45,027 bases of DNA, from NCBI GenBank assembly GCA_026400535.1, contig JAPLOU010000080.1, forward strand, positions 1 through 45,027, read 5' to 3'. Below, piece by piece: positions 24,958 to 33,393 of this stretch. The notes under the pieces were generated by a model that was not told the origin of the DNA, made no database searches, and saw nothing but the letters and a program-made list of their open reading frames with translations. Both the position numbers and the translations under genes were made by a program. The DNA is from Hyphomicrobiales bacterium (GTDB taxonomy: Bacteria > Pseudomonadota > Alphaproteobacteria > Rhizobiales > Beijerinckiaceae). Numbering within the stretch: the stretch's first letter is position 1; each line of letters begins with the position of its first letter.

Positions 24958-26363
24958 GCCAGCCTCCGGACGTCGGCGATCGCGCCCGCGAGCGCAGCTG
25001 CCACGGCCATCGCGGGGCTTGCCAGGTGCGTGCGGGACCGGGGCCCCTGACGGTTCTCGAAGTTGCGGTTGGAGGTGGCGACGCAGCGCGCGCCTGCCGG
25101 CACAATATCCTCGTTGATGCTCACGCACATCGAGCACCCGGCGCTGCGCCATTCGAACCCGGCTTCCGAGAAGATTCTGTCGAGACCCTTCGCCTCGGCC
25201 TCGCGCTTGACGGCGCTGGAGCCCGGCACGACTAGCGCACGAACGCCGGGAGCGACGTGCCGGCCGCGAGCGATGGCCGCCGCCGCTTCCAAGTCAGAGA
25301 GCCGGGCATTGGTGCAGGAGCCGATGAACACCACATCGACCGGAAGGCCTTCGATCGGGCGACCCTCCGTCAGGCCCATGTAGTCGATCGCCGCCTGAAT
25401 GCGCCGGCGCGACGCGAGATCGGCGATGGTGGTGGGATCAGGGATCGCCTCATCGATGCCGATGACATCCTGCTGTGTCGTGCCCCAGGTGATCTGCGGC
25501 GCGGCCGTGCTGACATCGAGCGACAGTTCCCGATCGAAGACGGCCTCATCATCGGTGCGAAGCGTGCGCCAGTACGCCTTGGCCTCGTCCCAGAGCCTGC
25601 CGGTCGGCGCAAAAGGGCGGCCCCGGACATAGGCGGCTGTCGCATCATCAGGCGCGATCAGGCCCAGGCGGCCACCGAACTCGATCGACATGTTGCAGAT
25701 GGTCAACCGTGCCTCGAGCGGCAGTGCCCGGATCACGTCTCCGGTGTATTCGATGGCATGGCCGGTCCCGACGGCGATGCCGAAGCGGCCCAGGGCATGC
25801 AGAACGAGATCCTTGGCGGTGACACCGTTGCCGGGCCGGCCATCGAAGCGCATGCGCAAGGTCTTGGGCCGCGGCAGGACTAGCGTCTGCGTTGCCAGGA
25901 CATGCTCGACCTCGCTCGTTCCCACGCCAATGCCCAGGGCGCCGAGGCCGCCAGCCGTGGAGGTATGGCTATCGCCGCAGGCTACGATGGTCCCTGGCAG
26001 GACGAGGCCGAGTTCCGGCCCGATGACATGGACGATGCCCTGACGCGGATCATCCAGCCCGAACATCGTGATGCCATGGCTGCGTGCATTGCGGCCCATC
26101 AGGTCGATCAGTTCGCGCCCGCCTGGGTTGCTGGCCAGCGAGCGAACCGGTTCGGTTGACACAATGTGATCCTGCGTGGCGAAGGTTAGCCCCGGTTGCG
26201 CCACAGGACGACCGTCATGCGCGAGCCCATCGAACGCGGCGGCAGACGTCGTCTCCTGCAGCAGGTGACGATCGACAAAGATGAGATCGCGCCCGTCGTC
26301 AAGCGTCCTGATGCGGTGCGAATCCCAGATTTTGCCGAAAAGCGTCTCTGCGGCCATGGTCAT
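24954..26363 (-). CDS. LeuC-like hydro-lyase large subunit (3-isopropylmalate dehydratase family)
   Basis: A 469-residue aconitase-superfamily large subunit with the three iron-sulfur cysteines in GSCTN (C350) and GCSMC (C410, C413), plus CGDSHTSTAGGLGALGIGVG and ATSNRNFENRQG. These match bacterial LeuC in length and motifs. Substituted positions such as HTSTAGG (LeuC: HTSTHGA) hint at another diacid. As first gene of the operon it lies divergent from the LysR gene. Relatives outside leucine synthesis include 2,3-dimethylmaleate hydratase and citraconate/maleate hydratases, and the coupling to an isocitrate-lyase-family gene recalls the DmdAB-Dml arrangement of nicotinate fermentation. Confidence 0.88.
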   Translation of the reverse strand: MTMAAETLFGKIWDSHRIRTLDDGRDLIFVDRHLLQETTSAAAFDGLAHDGRPVAQPGLTFATQDHIVSTEPVRSLASNPGGRELIDLMGRNARSHGITMFGLDDPRQGIVHVIGPELGLVLPGTIVACGDSHTSTAGGLGALGIGVGTSEVEHVLATQTLVLPRPKTLRMRFDGRPGNGVTAKDLVLHALGRFGIAVGTGHAIEYTGDVIRALPLEARLTICNMSIEFGGRLGLIAPDDATAAYVRGRPFAPTGRLWDEAKAYWRTLRTDDEAVFDRELSLDVSTAAPQITWGTTQQDVIGIDEAIPDPTTIADLASRRRIQAAIDYMGLTEGRPIEGLPVDVVFIGSCTNARLSDLEAAAAIARGRHVAPGVRALVVPGSSAVKREAEAKGLDRIFSEAGFEWRSAGCSMCVSINEDIVPAGARCVATSNRNFENRQGPRSRTHLASPAMAVAAALAGAIADVRRLA

Positions 26364-26524
26364 GTCCTCGGCTCTTCATGGGAGCCCCCACCGACTTTTC
26401 ACCTCTCCCGCACCCGGAGAGGCGGGATGGTGGGCCGGTTGTTTGAACGCCAGCTTTGTTCTTGCCCGATCAAGACACAAACGATAAATTCAGCTTTCGA
26501 TTGAGAAAAGCTGATGCGAGTGCC
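26364..26524. promoter_or_regulatory. Divergent promoter region with LysR-type palindrome
   Basis: Two symmetric elements are visible. TCAGCTTT (26490-26497) and AAAGCTGA (26507-26514) form perfect 8-bp arms around nine bases and lie ten bases before the LysR gene's GTG, a fair LysR operator. A second, CCTCTCC/GGAGAGG (26402-26422, seven-base loop), lies nearer the LeuC-like gene. A regulator binding here could control both its own gene and the nine-gene operon. Confidence 0.6.
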
Positions 26525-27400
26525 GTGCCGAAACTTCCTCCCCTGAACGCGGTGCGCGCGTTCGACGCGGCAGCCCGGCACCTGAGCTTCAAGCAGGCCG
26601 GGGCGGAGCTGAGTGTCACGCCGGGCGCGGTCAGCCGGCAGATCGACCTGCTGGAGCAACATCTCGGGTTGCGCCTGTTCGACAGGCTGCACCGTCAGGT
26701 GGAACTCACCGCCTCCGGCCGCTTCTTCCTCAACGAGATCGGCCCTGCCCTGCTGCGGATTGCCAACGCCTCGGCAAACCTGTCCGTCGAGAACGAGAAT
26801 GTCCTGCGCATCAAGCTGCCGCCGACATTCGCGATCCGATGGTTCGTTCCGCGGCTTGCGCGTTTCCATGCGTTGAACCCGACCATCTCCGTCCAGGTCA
26901 CGACGTCCCATGATCCGGTGGATTTCGAGCGTGAGCAGGTCGACGCGGCGATCTACTGGGGCCGACAGATCGCGCGCGGGCTGAACGGGTTCAGGCTCCT
27001 GGGCGAGACGCTCGTCCCGGTCTGCAGCCCATCACTCCTCGGCATGGCGGGGGCGGCCACCTTCGAGTCCCGCGATCTTGCGCGGCAGGGGCTCCTGCAC
27101 TCGTTTCGCCGGCCGGATAACTGGCGCCGATGGTTCATCGCTGCTGGCCTGCCGGACATCGAGCTTCACCGGCTGCTTGTCTTCGAGAACTCGAGCCTGA
27201 CCTATCAGGGCGCAATTGATGGGCTCGGCATAGCGCTCGCGCAGCTGTCATTCGTTCAGGAGGACCTGAATGTCGGGCGGCTTGTGGTCGCCAATCCGCT
27301 GCATGTCGAAACGGATTCGTCCTATTTCCTGACCTATCCGCGCGAGCGTTCGCATCTGCGCCGCATCAAGGCCCTTGAGGACTGGATCACGCTGGCCTGA
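26525..27400 (+). CDS. LysR-family regulator (GcvA-like) of the catabolic operon
   Basis: A 291-residue LysR regulator starting at GTG 26525 (VPKLPPLNAVRAFDAAARHL), the usual GcvA-like opening. An upstream TTG frame extension is rejected because it would cover the palindrome at 26490-26514. The helix-turn-helix is LSFKQAGAELSVTPGAVSRQ (about residues 20-39), followed by IDLLEQHLGLRLFDRLHRQV and a ligand-binding domain (YWGRQIARGL, GAIDGLGIALAQLSFVQEDL). It is divergent from and presumably activates the nine minus-strand genes in response to the imported substrate or an intermediate. Confidence 0.9.
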   Translation: MPKLPPLNAVRAFDAAARHLSFKQAGAELSVTPGAVSRQIDLLEQHLGLRLFDRLHRQVELTASGRFFLNEIGPALLRIANASANLSVENENVLRIKLPPTFAIRWFVPRLARFHALNPTISVQVTTSHDPVDFEREQVDAAIYWGRQIARGLNGFRLLGETLVPVCSPSLLGMAGAATFESRDLARQGLLHSFRRPDNWRRWFIAAGLPDIELHRLLVFENSSLTYQGAIDGLGIALAQLSFVQEDLNVGRLVVANPLHVETDSSYFLTYPRERSHLRRIKALEDWITLA

Positions 27401-27469
27401 TCACGCCTTGACCGGTCCATGGGGGCATTGATGATGCCGACGCTCGCCATGACGAGGCCACTGATACCA

Positions 27470-27661
27470 GCAAGCGCGCTTTGCGCGTTCAGCAGCGTAG
27501 CGCTGGAACCATCGGAAGATCGTCGTGTGATCGACATCCAGGCCGCGCTCCTGCATCATCTCGGCAAGATCGCGGGAGCTGATCGCGCACTTGCCATATC
27601 AGCGCACGCAGACGAGGTTGATCTCAGCCGGAAATCGGCTGCGCTTGCATACAGACATCAT
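27470..27661 (-). pseudogene. IS6-family transposase, N-terminal fragment with nonsense codon
   Basis: On the minus strand, MSVCKRSRFPAEINLVCVR is followed by TGA where relatives have Trp (VRWY), then YGKCAISSRDLAEMMQERGL and DVDHTTIFRWFQRYA. This is the zinc-binding/helix-turn-helix start of IS6-type transposases, with one nonsense change (TGG to TGA at 27599-27601) and loss of the DDE core. A likely terminal repeat, read on the minus strand as GGCTCTTTCTCAG, starts at 27685. The other side runs into the 3' end of the LysR gene. Confidence 0.7.
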
Positions 27662-27738
27662 GAATTGGCTCCCTGAGAAAGAGCCTGGCAGATAGTCCGC
27701 GTTATGCACCTGACAATGTTGTTGGGTATACACAGATC

Positions 27739-27882
27739 TTTTTGCCGGTCGAGATCGAGACAAATGCCTCTTCTGGCAGAGTGTCATTTGTAGAAGCTCC
27801 GGTAACGACATATTCGGGCGGGGCTGGACGATTTGAGATGATCTTGCCCGATGACCTTCGGCTGAAGGTTAATGGCCGTACA
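27739..27882 (+). pseudogene. IS66 TnpA-like C-terminal fragment
   Basis: Codons read FLPVEIETNASSGRVSFVEA and then GRFEMILPDDLRLKVNG. The pattern FxPVEI-...-(I/F)E(I/M)xLPxGxRxxV is the C-terminal end of the small IS66 helper protein (TnpA). No tnpB or tnpC is present. The reading frame continues to 28017 without similarity. From 27883 to 28138 nothing else is seen. Confidence 0.4.
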
Positions 27883-28138
27883 GTCACCAGGATCCGCTTC
27901 ACCTCCACTATCCTTCCAGGCTGGGCCCGGCGCTCGAAGAGCCTGGACGCCCCTCTCCTGCGTTATCGACCGGCAGACGGGTTTGAAAAATCCCCGCGAC
28001 GGGGCCGATCATCCTGATTGTCGTGGCACTCTCATCTTGATTCTCGCGCCGCAGGTTAATCAGTTCGCAACTGCACTGGTGTAGCTTAAGGACCGTCACG
28101 AGCGTGAAAGTGACACCTTGAACGGGCAGGAGACGCAA

Positions 28139-28402
28139 GTGCGCATTTTGTTAACCTTCTCCATGTTCGGCTTTGCCACGGCGGCGATGGCCGGTCCGCA
28201 GTGCACCCAGGAACCCAAAACCAAATGGCAGCTGAAAGACGAAGTTCAGAAGATTGCGGTTCAGACCGGTTACAAGGTCGATGTTTTCAAGGTCACTGAC
28301 GGCAATTGCTATGAATTGTACGGCCGCGATAAGGCCGGAAAGCGGGTTGAAATCTACTATCATCCGATCACCGCCGAAGTGGTGAAGAAAAGCGTTAGAT
28401 AG
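28139..28402 (+). CDS. PepSY-domain small secreted protein
   Basis: An 87-residue protein from GTG 28139, preceded by AGGAG at good spacing; a TTG 21 bases upstream is less likely. A short signal peptide (RILLTFSMFGFATAAMAG) is followed by a single PepSY-like domain: WQLKDEVQKIAVQTGYKVDV, FKVTDGNCYELYGRDKAGKR, VEIYYHPITAEVVKK. PepSY domains are periplasmic, often inhibit proteases or act as sensor parts. It ends 41 bases before the GGDEF-EAL gene, the same strand, so the two may be co-transcribed and functionally linked. Confidence 0.85.
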   Translation: MRILLTFSMFGFATAAMAGPQCTQEPKTKWQLKDEVQKIAVQTGYKVDVFKVTDGNCYELYGRDKAGKRVEIYYHPITAEVVKKSVR

Positions 28403-28443
28403 TTGCAACCGCAGCCAGAAAATTTGGAAGCGCAAACGGGCCG

Positions 28444-30918
28444 ATGACCACACCGCGCTCGTCGTTTATGTTCTTTGTAGCCCTGACTGGCGTAATACTT
28501 ACTGGCGCGGTGCCAGTGGGTCTGTCGATCCTCGAGCTTTCGTCGTTGAAGACGAGCATAGCCATAATCAACGAAGCAGGCGGCGCGGCCCGGCAAGCGC
28601 GTGATGTCGGCCAAAAGATCGAACTTGCTTTGACCGATTTCATGGCCTCGGCGCTAGAGCTGGACGAAAGTGAACGCCAGGAAACATTGAACGAAACGGA
28701 TACGCATGTCAGAAATTTCAAGTTAGCTGTCTCACTACTAACGCAAGCCAACGCACACGCGCTGATTGCCGGGCAAAGTCAGGCGCTCGTGGAAGCCACT
28801 GATGCGATTTTTCACAGCTGGGACGAAATCAGGGATCAAAAAGAGACGAAATTTTCCAGCGCGGAAAAAACATTCCACTTCCTAGCTATCTCCGATAATT
28901 CCAAAAAAGCCCGCACTGTCCTGAACGACATAGAGACACGCGCTGTTGGCGTGGCAGAAGCACAGTCCGCGCTGGCCTTTCAGAACATTCAAAAAACAGG
29001 TGCCCTGCTCATCGTAGCTATTGGTTTCGGCATTATTATAAATGGCGCAGGAACCCTTCGTATATTGGTCAATTCTGAAAAGACACGTAAATCCAATGAG
29101 GATCTCGATAAAACCAATCTGGAGTTACGCAGCGTACAGGAGACTTTGAAGGCCCGTTCCCAAAGGCTTTCTGAAGCCCAGCGGCTGGGAAAGCTGGGCG
29201 AATGGAGCTATTCCTTCGCAACCAACATCTTTCAATGGGCGCCCGAAACGTACGAACTTCTGGGTTATGATGAAGCAAGTTTCCGGTGGTCCCGTGACAA
29301 ACTTTTCCCGGTTCGGGATGCGGCGGATGGACGGCGGCTGACCGAAGCCCAGGCCAAAGTCATCCGGACCGGCGGCGTCGAAACAGCTGATATCTGGGCC
29401 ATAAAGGGCGATGGCTCAATCGGTTATTTCGCGGTGACGACCAAGGCTGAGATTGGTTCCGGCCGCCAAATTCAGGGTTTTACGGGAACCATTCAGGACA
29501 TCTCGGAACGCAAGATTTCCGAAGAGCAGCTTGAGAAACTTGCTTATTACGATCAGTTGACGGGGCTAGCCAACCGCGCGCTGTTCTGGCGCAAGATGAG
29601 CGATGTTCTGGCGCAATCGGCGGGATTGAAGCGCGAAGGCGCCGTGCTGGTTCTGGATCTTGACCGGTTCAAGGAGGTCAATGATTCGTTGGGGCATTTG
29701 GCAGGCGATGAACTGCTGCGAAATGTCGCTCATCAGTTGTCCACTGCGATAGACGGCGATTGCTTCCTGGCCCGGCTGGGCGGCGATGAATTCGCAATCA
29801 TCATGCCCGATTGCAGCGAACAGGCGGCGATGGAACGCCTTGCCAATACTGTCATCGCCAAGGTTACGCGCCCGATAAGATTATCGGGCGGCGAAGTGTC
29901 GATCGGAACCAGCATAGGGATCGCAAAATTCCCGCGCGACGGGACCGACTCAAGTGACTTGCTGCGCAATGCCGATCTCGCGCTTTATCACGCCAAGGAA
30001 AATGGGCGCGGACAAATAGCTGTTTTCGAAGCCGAGATGAGTGAAATCGCTCAATACAAGACAGCGCTCGCTCGAGACTTACGCAACGCGATTAGCCAGA
30101 ACGAAGGTCTTTATATCGAGTTTCAACCGAAAGTAGTTCTAGACGGCGGGAGCGTGCAGGGTTTCGAAGCGCTGATGCGCTGGAAACATTCAGTATTTGG
30201 CGTTGTGCCGCCAAGCGATTTCATTCCGGTCGCCGAAAGATCCGGGATGATCTGCGAGCTTGGTATGTGGATACTGCGCGAAAGTGTCCGCCAGGGGCAG
30301 GCTTGGCTGGCAGCGGGAGAGCCACCGCGCGAAATCGCGGTCAACGTTTCAGCCGCGCAAATCTGGCAATCTGATTTCGTAACCGACGTGGCCGCTGCAC
30401 TGGCGGAGACGGGTTTCCCTCCGCACCTTCTATGCCTGGAATTGACCGAAAGCCTGTTTGCCGATCATGCCGAAGGACGGGTCCGCACCGCACTTCATGC
30501 CCTGAAAAAGCTGGGCGTGACATTGGCGCTGGATGATTTCGGCACGAATTACTCATCGCTTGGATATGTGAAGCAATTGCCATTCGACCAATTGAAAATT
30601 GATCGCATTTTCATCGCTGGCGTGGATCATTCGACACGAGCCCGGGAATTGCTCAAGGGAATTATTGGGCTGGGAAAGGGCCTGAGCATGACCATTGTTG
30701 GCGAGGGCGCGGAAACAGCGGAAGAAGTGCAAACTCTGCGCGAACTTGGTTGCAACTTTGTACAGGGTTATGCCATGAGCAGACCATGCGGCGCGGCCCA
30801 GGCGCTCGTATTTGCCCAGACTATGGCGACCGGCGCTGGCGTTGCAGCCAGTCAAATAGCGGCAAGGAACGCCGCCACATTGCCAGCGGAGATCGCCCGG
30901 CTTTCTTCCTTCCGGTAG
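28444..30918 (+). CDS. Membrane GGDEF-EAL cyclic-di-GMP protein with PAS domain
   Basis: An 824-residue protein: membrane segment about 8-30, a periplasmic helical sensor (35-180), membrane segment about 184-206, a coil, a PAS/PAC region (240-355), then GGDEF (365-530) and EAL (545-800). The active motifs are kept: LGGDEF near 445-450 and EALMRW at 575-580, with LELTES, DDFGTNYSSLG and LKIDRIFI in the EAL part. It could both make and break c-di-GMP at the inner membrane; which activity dominates cannot be read. Base composition is less GC-biased than the catabolic island and similar to the PepSY gene upstream, consistent with a separate origin. Confidence 0.92.
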   Translation: MTTPRSSFMFFVALTGVILTGAVPVGLSILELSSLKTSIAIINEAGGAARQARDVGQKIELALTDFMASALELDESERQETLNETDTHVRNFKLAVSLLTQANAHALIAGQSQALVEATDAIFHSWDEIRDQKETKFSSAEKTFHFLAISDNSKKARTVLNDIETRAVGVAEAQSALAFQNIQKTGALLIVAIGFGIIINGAGTLRILVNSEKTRKSNEDLDKTNLELRSVQETLKARSQRLSEAQRLGKLGEWSYSFATNIFQWAPETYELLGYDEASFRWSRDKLFPVRDAADGRRLTEAQAKVIRTGGVETADIWAIKGDGSIGYFAVTTKAEIGSGRQIQGFTGTIQDISERKISEEQLEKLAYYDQLTGLANRALFWRKMSDVLAQSAGLKREGAVLVLDLDRFKEVNDSLGHLAGDELLRNVAHQLSTAIDGDCFLARLGGDEFAIIMPDCSEQAAMERLANTVIAKVTRPIRLSGGEVSIGTSIGIAKFPRDGTDSSDLLRNADLALYHAKENGRGQIAVFEAEMSEIAQYKTALARDLRNAISQNEGLYIEFQPKVVLDGGSVQGFEALMRWKHSVFGVVPPSDFIPVAERSGMICELGMWILRESVRQGQAWLAAGEPPREIAVNVSAAQIWQSDFVTDVAAALAETGFPPHLLCLELTESLFADHAEGRVRTALHALKKLGVTLALDDFGTNYSSLGYVKQLPFDQLKIDRIFIAGVDHSTRARELLKGIIGLGKGLSMTIVGEGAETAEEVQTLRELGCNFVQGYAMSRPCGAAQALVFAQTMATGAGVAASQIAARNAATLPAEIARLSSFR

Positions 30919-31346
30919 CAGCCCCGCTTCAGGCCCCAGATGATGTCGCCCGCGGTGGGAAGCCCTTCCGTGCGCGATACGCCGAGAAACCAAGCGAACA
31001 GGGTGGCCCTCTCGTTGATCAGAGCTATGAGTTGAGACTGAAGCATGCTCTTTTGACTGCCGCTGATCCTCCGTCCCCTTCATGATTCCATGACGGGCAT
31101 TACAGAACAGTTTGGCCCTGCCGCGCTACACATTAGATGTCGCGGCGCGAAATTCAATTTTAACAGATTAGACATCTCTCTGGCTAACTTATCCGCATCT
31201 TGTGCATACGCCATTTTACTCGCGATGAAAGCTAAAACATTTCAAATGTATCTTTGCTCTGAACATTTGAAATACTGTCGCTTTTATCGAAGAAAATTGG
31301 TTTCTCTGGCTCAATACATTTGGGCGGCACAACACATGGGACCGAT
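30919..31346. other. 428 bases with no assigned gene
   Basis: The stretch between the GGDEF-EAL stop and the SphA-like stop is AT-richer (31100-31330). A minus-strand frame from ATG 31046 reads MLQSQLIALINERATLFAWF and LPTAGDIIWGLKRG with GGACGGAGG 30 bases upstream; it looks protein-like but runs into the GGDEF-EAL gene and I do not recognise it. No terminator hairpin is clear. Confidence 0.4.
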
Positions 31347-32387
31347 TCAATGGCTTTTCAGTTGAGCCTTCCCGCCCAGGGGAATTGTAAAGGTCAAGAA
31401 GGCTGCATCGCCCGCCGCACGATTCTTGGCATTGAATTCCCGCATCCATCGCACCGAGCTTATGACCGGATAGTCGCCGACTGCAAAGGTATAGTTCAAG
31501 CTCGGGCCAATCGCAGATACCCGGCCCTTGAAGTCGCCGAGAACAGCGCCGCTGCCTGAGTCTCCGGTGATCTGCTGATAGTGATAGCCAGCGACGCCGA
31601 CCGAGAACGTTGGCGAGAAGTGCTGCATGACAGCCGCTTCAACGTGGAATTCCGTGCCCGTCCTGTAATTCGTCTTCGGGTTCATTCCGTTGAAGGTGAT
31701 GCCGGGCGAGACGGAAATCTCGATGCCGTTGCCGGGGTTCAAGTATGTGAGCGAACCTGTCAGGTCGGCGGCCCAACGGTTGAAGCCCATGTTGACGAGG
31801 CTGTTCTGCGAATAGCTCCCCACAGGTATGTTGGCCAAACCCGTCAGCTTCCAGTGGAAATGCCCTGAACTCCAGCCGATGAAAGCCGTGGCCACAGGAT
31901 CGCCGATGGCGAACGTGTCGTCAGTGACCCGGCGGCGCTGACCGGGTCCAAGAATTGACCCGCCGGGAAAGGTCAATGCTGCGCGCGCCGCGACGTCGAC
32001 CTCGGTAGCCTGGTAGCCGACCGGGAGAAGAACGCCGAAACCAACCTTGCCGCCGAGCACGGGAGTGGGGGCAACCCAGAGCAGCGACGATACATTGATC
32101 GCGACGTCCGCCTTGACTTTCAGGTCAGCGTTTCCCTGAAGAGTCACGAATGAAGGCAAGTTTGGATTACGATGGGCCGGAGTGCGGCTGAAAGCCGCCC
32201 CACCGGAGGCCCTAACACCAAAGTAGTATCCAAGCGAGCTAAAGTAAAAGCCAGGTGGAGGCGTCATACCCGCCATAGAAGTGGCGGTGCCCAAGAGATA
32301 GATGCTCTTGCCACCCTCGGCTGCGAATGACGCACTGCTGCAGGCGATCGCGGTTGCTAGCAAAATACTGGCACCGGCTCTTTTCAT
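31347..32387 (-). CDS. SphA/phenol-degradation (MetA) type outer-membrane protein
   Basis: A 346-residue exported protein. The start at 32387 gives a normal signal peptide (MKRAGASILLATAIACSSAS, cleavage near FAA); the frame is open upstream without similarity. The mature part shows alternating b-strands of the Phenol_MetA_deg/SphA family (YLLGTATSMAGMTPPPGFYF, DTFAIGDPVATAFIGWSSGH, LTGLANIPVGSYS, YRTGTEFHVEAAVMQHFS) and ends with a strand-like segment. These proteins sit in the outer membrane and are found beside genes for aromatic or sulfate-ester use. The arylsulfatase remnant upstream fits that context. Confidence 0.82.
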   Translation of the reverse strand: MKRAGASILLATAIACSSASFAAEGGKSIYLLGTATSMAGMTPPPGFYFSSLGYYFGVRASGGAAFSRTPAHRNPNLPSFVTLQGNADLKVKADVAINVSSLLWVAPTPVLGGKVGFGVLLPVGYQATEVDVAARAALTFPGGSILGPGQRRRVTDDTFAIGDPVATAFIGWSSGHFHWKLTGLANIPVGSYSQNSLVNMGFNRWAADLTGSLTYLNPGNGIEISVSPGITFNGMNPKTNYRTGTEFHVEAAVMQHFSPTFSVGVAGYHYQQITGDSGSGAVLGDFKGRVSAIGPSLNYTFAVGDYPVISSVRWMREFNAKNRAAGDAAFLTFTIPLGGKAQLKSH

Positions 32388-32449
32388 GGATCCACCCCAC
32401 TTGGTCAGCTCAAACGTCTGAGCTATGTTACATAAAGAACGGCCAGCGA

Positions 32450-32596
32450 TCAACCAGCCTTGCCATACAGGGGAGATTCGCTGTGAACAATCACGTTGTT
32501 GTTTTTCACGTACTGATCCCATAGCCCGAGCATTCGAGCTTTGATTTTCGGATTGCTCGCGATCGTGTCCCGGGACGTGGTGTCGCTCGACAGTAG
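32450..32596 (-). pseudogene. Arylsulfatase, C-terminal fragment
   Basis: The codons read LLSSDTTSRDTIASNPKIKA and MLGLWDQYVKNNNVI before stop, the usual end of bacterial arylsulfatases (L-x-DPGE-x-x-DLAA-x-NP, then L-x-x-W-x-x-Y-x-x-x-N-x-V). The catalytic CxPxR domain is absent. The DPGE part is degenerate (SDTTS). It lies just upstream of the SphA-like gene in the same direction, so the two probably formed an operon before a deletion joined this end to the ParD-like gene region. Confidence 0.6.
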
Positions 32597-32718
32597 CCAT
32601 CGCGCCGCAATGATCCTTGTTGTGCAGACATCCTCTCGAATATCATCTCTGCCAGCGCCTTTGAGCCTGCCGCATGCAGCAGGGCGGCTTTGACGTTGCC
32701 TTGACAGGTTTTGCCCAA

Positions 32719-33123
32719 TCAACGCCGCCGATTCCAGATTGCTGGCTCCGGCCTCGGAGCCTCCATGAGAGCCTTCAATTGCTCAAACACCTCCTCGGCG
32801 GGAATCGACGGCGCTGGATCGTCCATGGCTTCCCCGATCGAGCGCCGTAGCAGCTCCTGGCGAAGATCGGCGTGCCGCGACAGCTCCTGACCCTCTTTCA
32901 GCATGACGCACACGGCCTCATCGGGCGCCAGGAAGTCCTTGCGGGCGATGCTTTCCAGAACCCATGTGGCCAGTCGCGGCGGCAAGGACACCTCGAACCG
33001 CAGCCCCCCTGTTTCGGCCTGGGGCATCAGCCGGGCGGCCTGCGAAAGACTGTGGGCCCAATCCTCGGCGCTGGGCCATTCATCAGATGCCATATGGGCG
33101 GAGTCCTGTGTGCTGTTATGCAT
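32719..33123 (-). CDS. ParD-like (ribbon-helix-helix) antitoxin, without toxin
   Basis: A 134-residue protein from ATG 33123, or 124 residues from ATG 33093 (MASDEWPSAEDW). A b-strand-helix-helix segment reads FEVSLPPRLATWVLESIARK, DFLAPDEAVCVMLKEGQ, resembling CopG/ParD antitoxins with a long N-terminal extension. The C-terminus (EVFEQLKALMEAPRPEP) would bind a ParE/RelE toxin, but none follows: the arylsulfatase remnant begins instead. An orphan antitoxin or transcription repressor is likely. Confidence 0.55.
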   Translation of the reverse strand: MHNSTQDSAHMASDEWPSAEDWAHSLSQAARLMPQAETGGLRFEVSLPPRLATWVLESIARKDFLAPDEAVCVMLKEGQELSRHADLRQELLRRSIGEAMDDPAPSIPAEEVFEQLKALMEAPRPEPAIWNRRR

Positions 33124-33195
33124 GACGCCATGGTACCATAGGCCGGCTTTGATGCAGGGATGCCGACGGGCGGAACCTGGCTTTACAGGCGCCAT

Positions 33196-33365
33196 CAACA
33201 GCCGCCGGGGACGGCGCGTGGCCTTGTGTCGAGGCTGTAGGCGATCCTGCCGGGGTCGTGGTGGTTGTCGATGATGCTGAGATCGATACCCTCGGCAGAT
33301 AGTGCCGCAGCGAGAATGATGTTGATCGCATCACCACTCGCGCCCTTGAGGTGGTCGCGCTCCAT
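33196..33365 (-). CDS. Small 56-residue protein or IS5-type transposase tail
   Basis: The ORF starts with MERDHLKGASGDAINIILAA, followed by ALSAEGIDLSIIDNH. AGGAGCGAAGG precedes the ATG at normal spacing, favouring a real small gene. The first 20 residues also resemble the C-terminal region of some IS5 transposases (GRNYLKG-xGD-x-NAVLAAAGYN), so a recombined fragment is an alternative. It lies between two minus-strand genes and might be part of the same transcript. Confidence 0.4.
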
Positions 33366-33393
33366 GAGGCCTTCGCTCCTGGGGGTCGATCAG

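Noticed and set aside
26456..26524. TTG start for the LysR gene 69 bases upstream
   Set aside because: The extra residues lack family similarity and would cover the palindromic operator; GTG 26525 matches the usual LysR opening.
30852..31046. Minus-strand ORF of 64 codons (MLQSQLIALINERATLFAWF...)
   Set aside because: It looks protein-like and has a purine run upstream, but a third of it is antisense to the GGDEF-EAL gene and I recognise no family; kept only as a note.
31090..31365. Plus-strand ORF of 91 codons in AT-rich DNA
   Set aside because: No ribosome-binding site or domain; its tail overlaps the SphA-like gene antisense.
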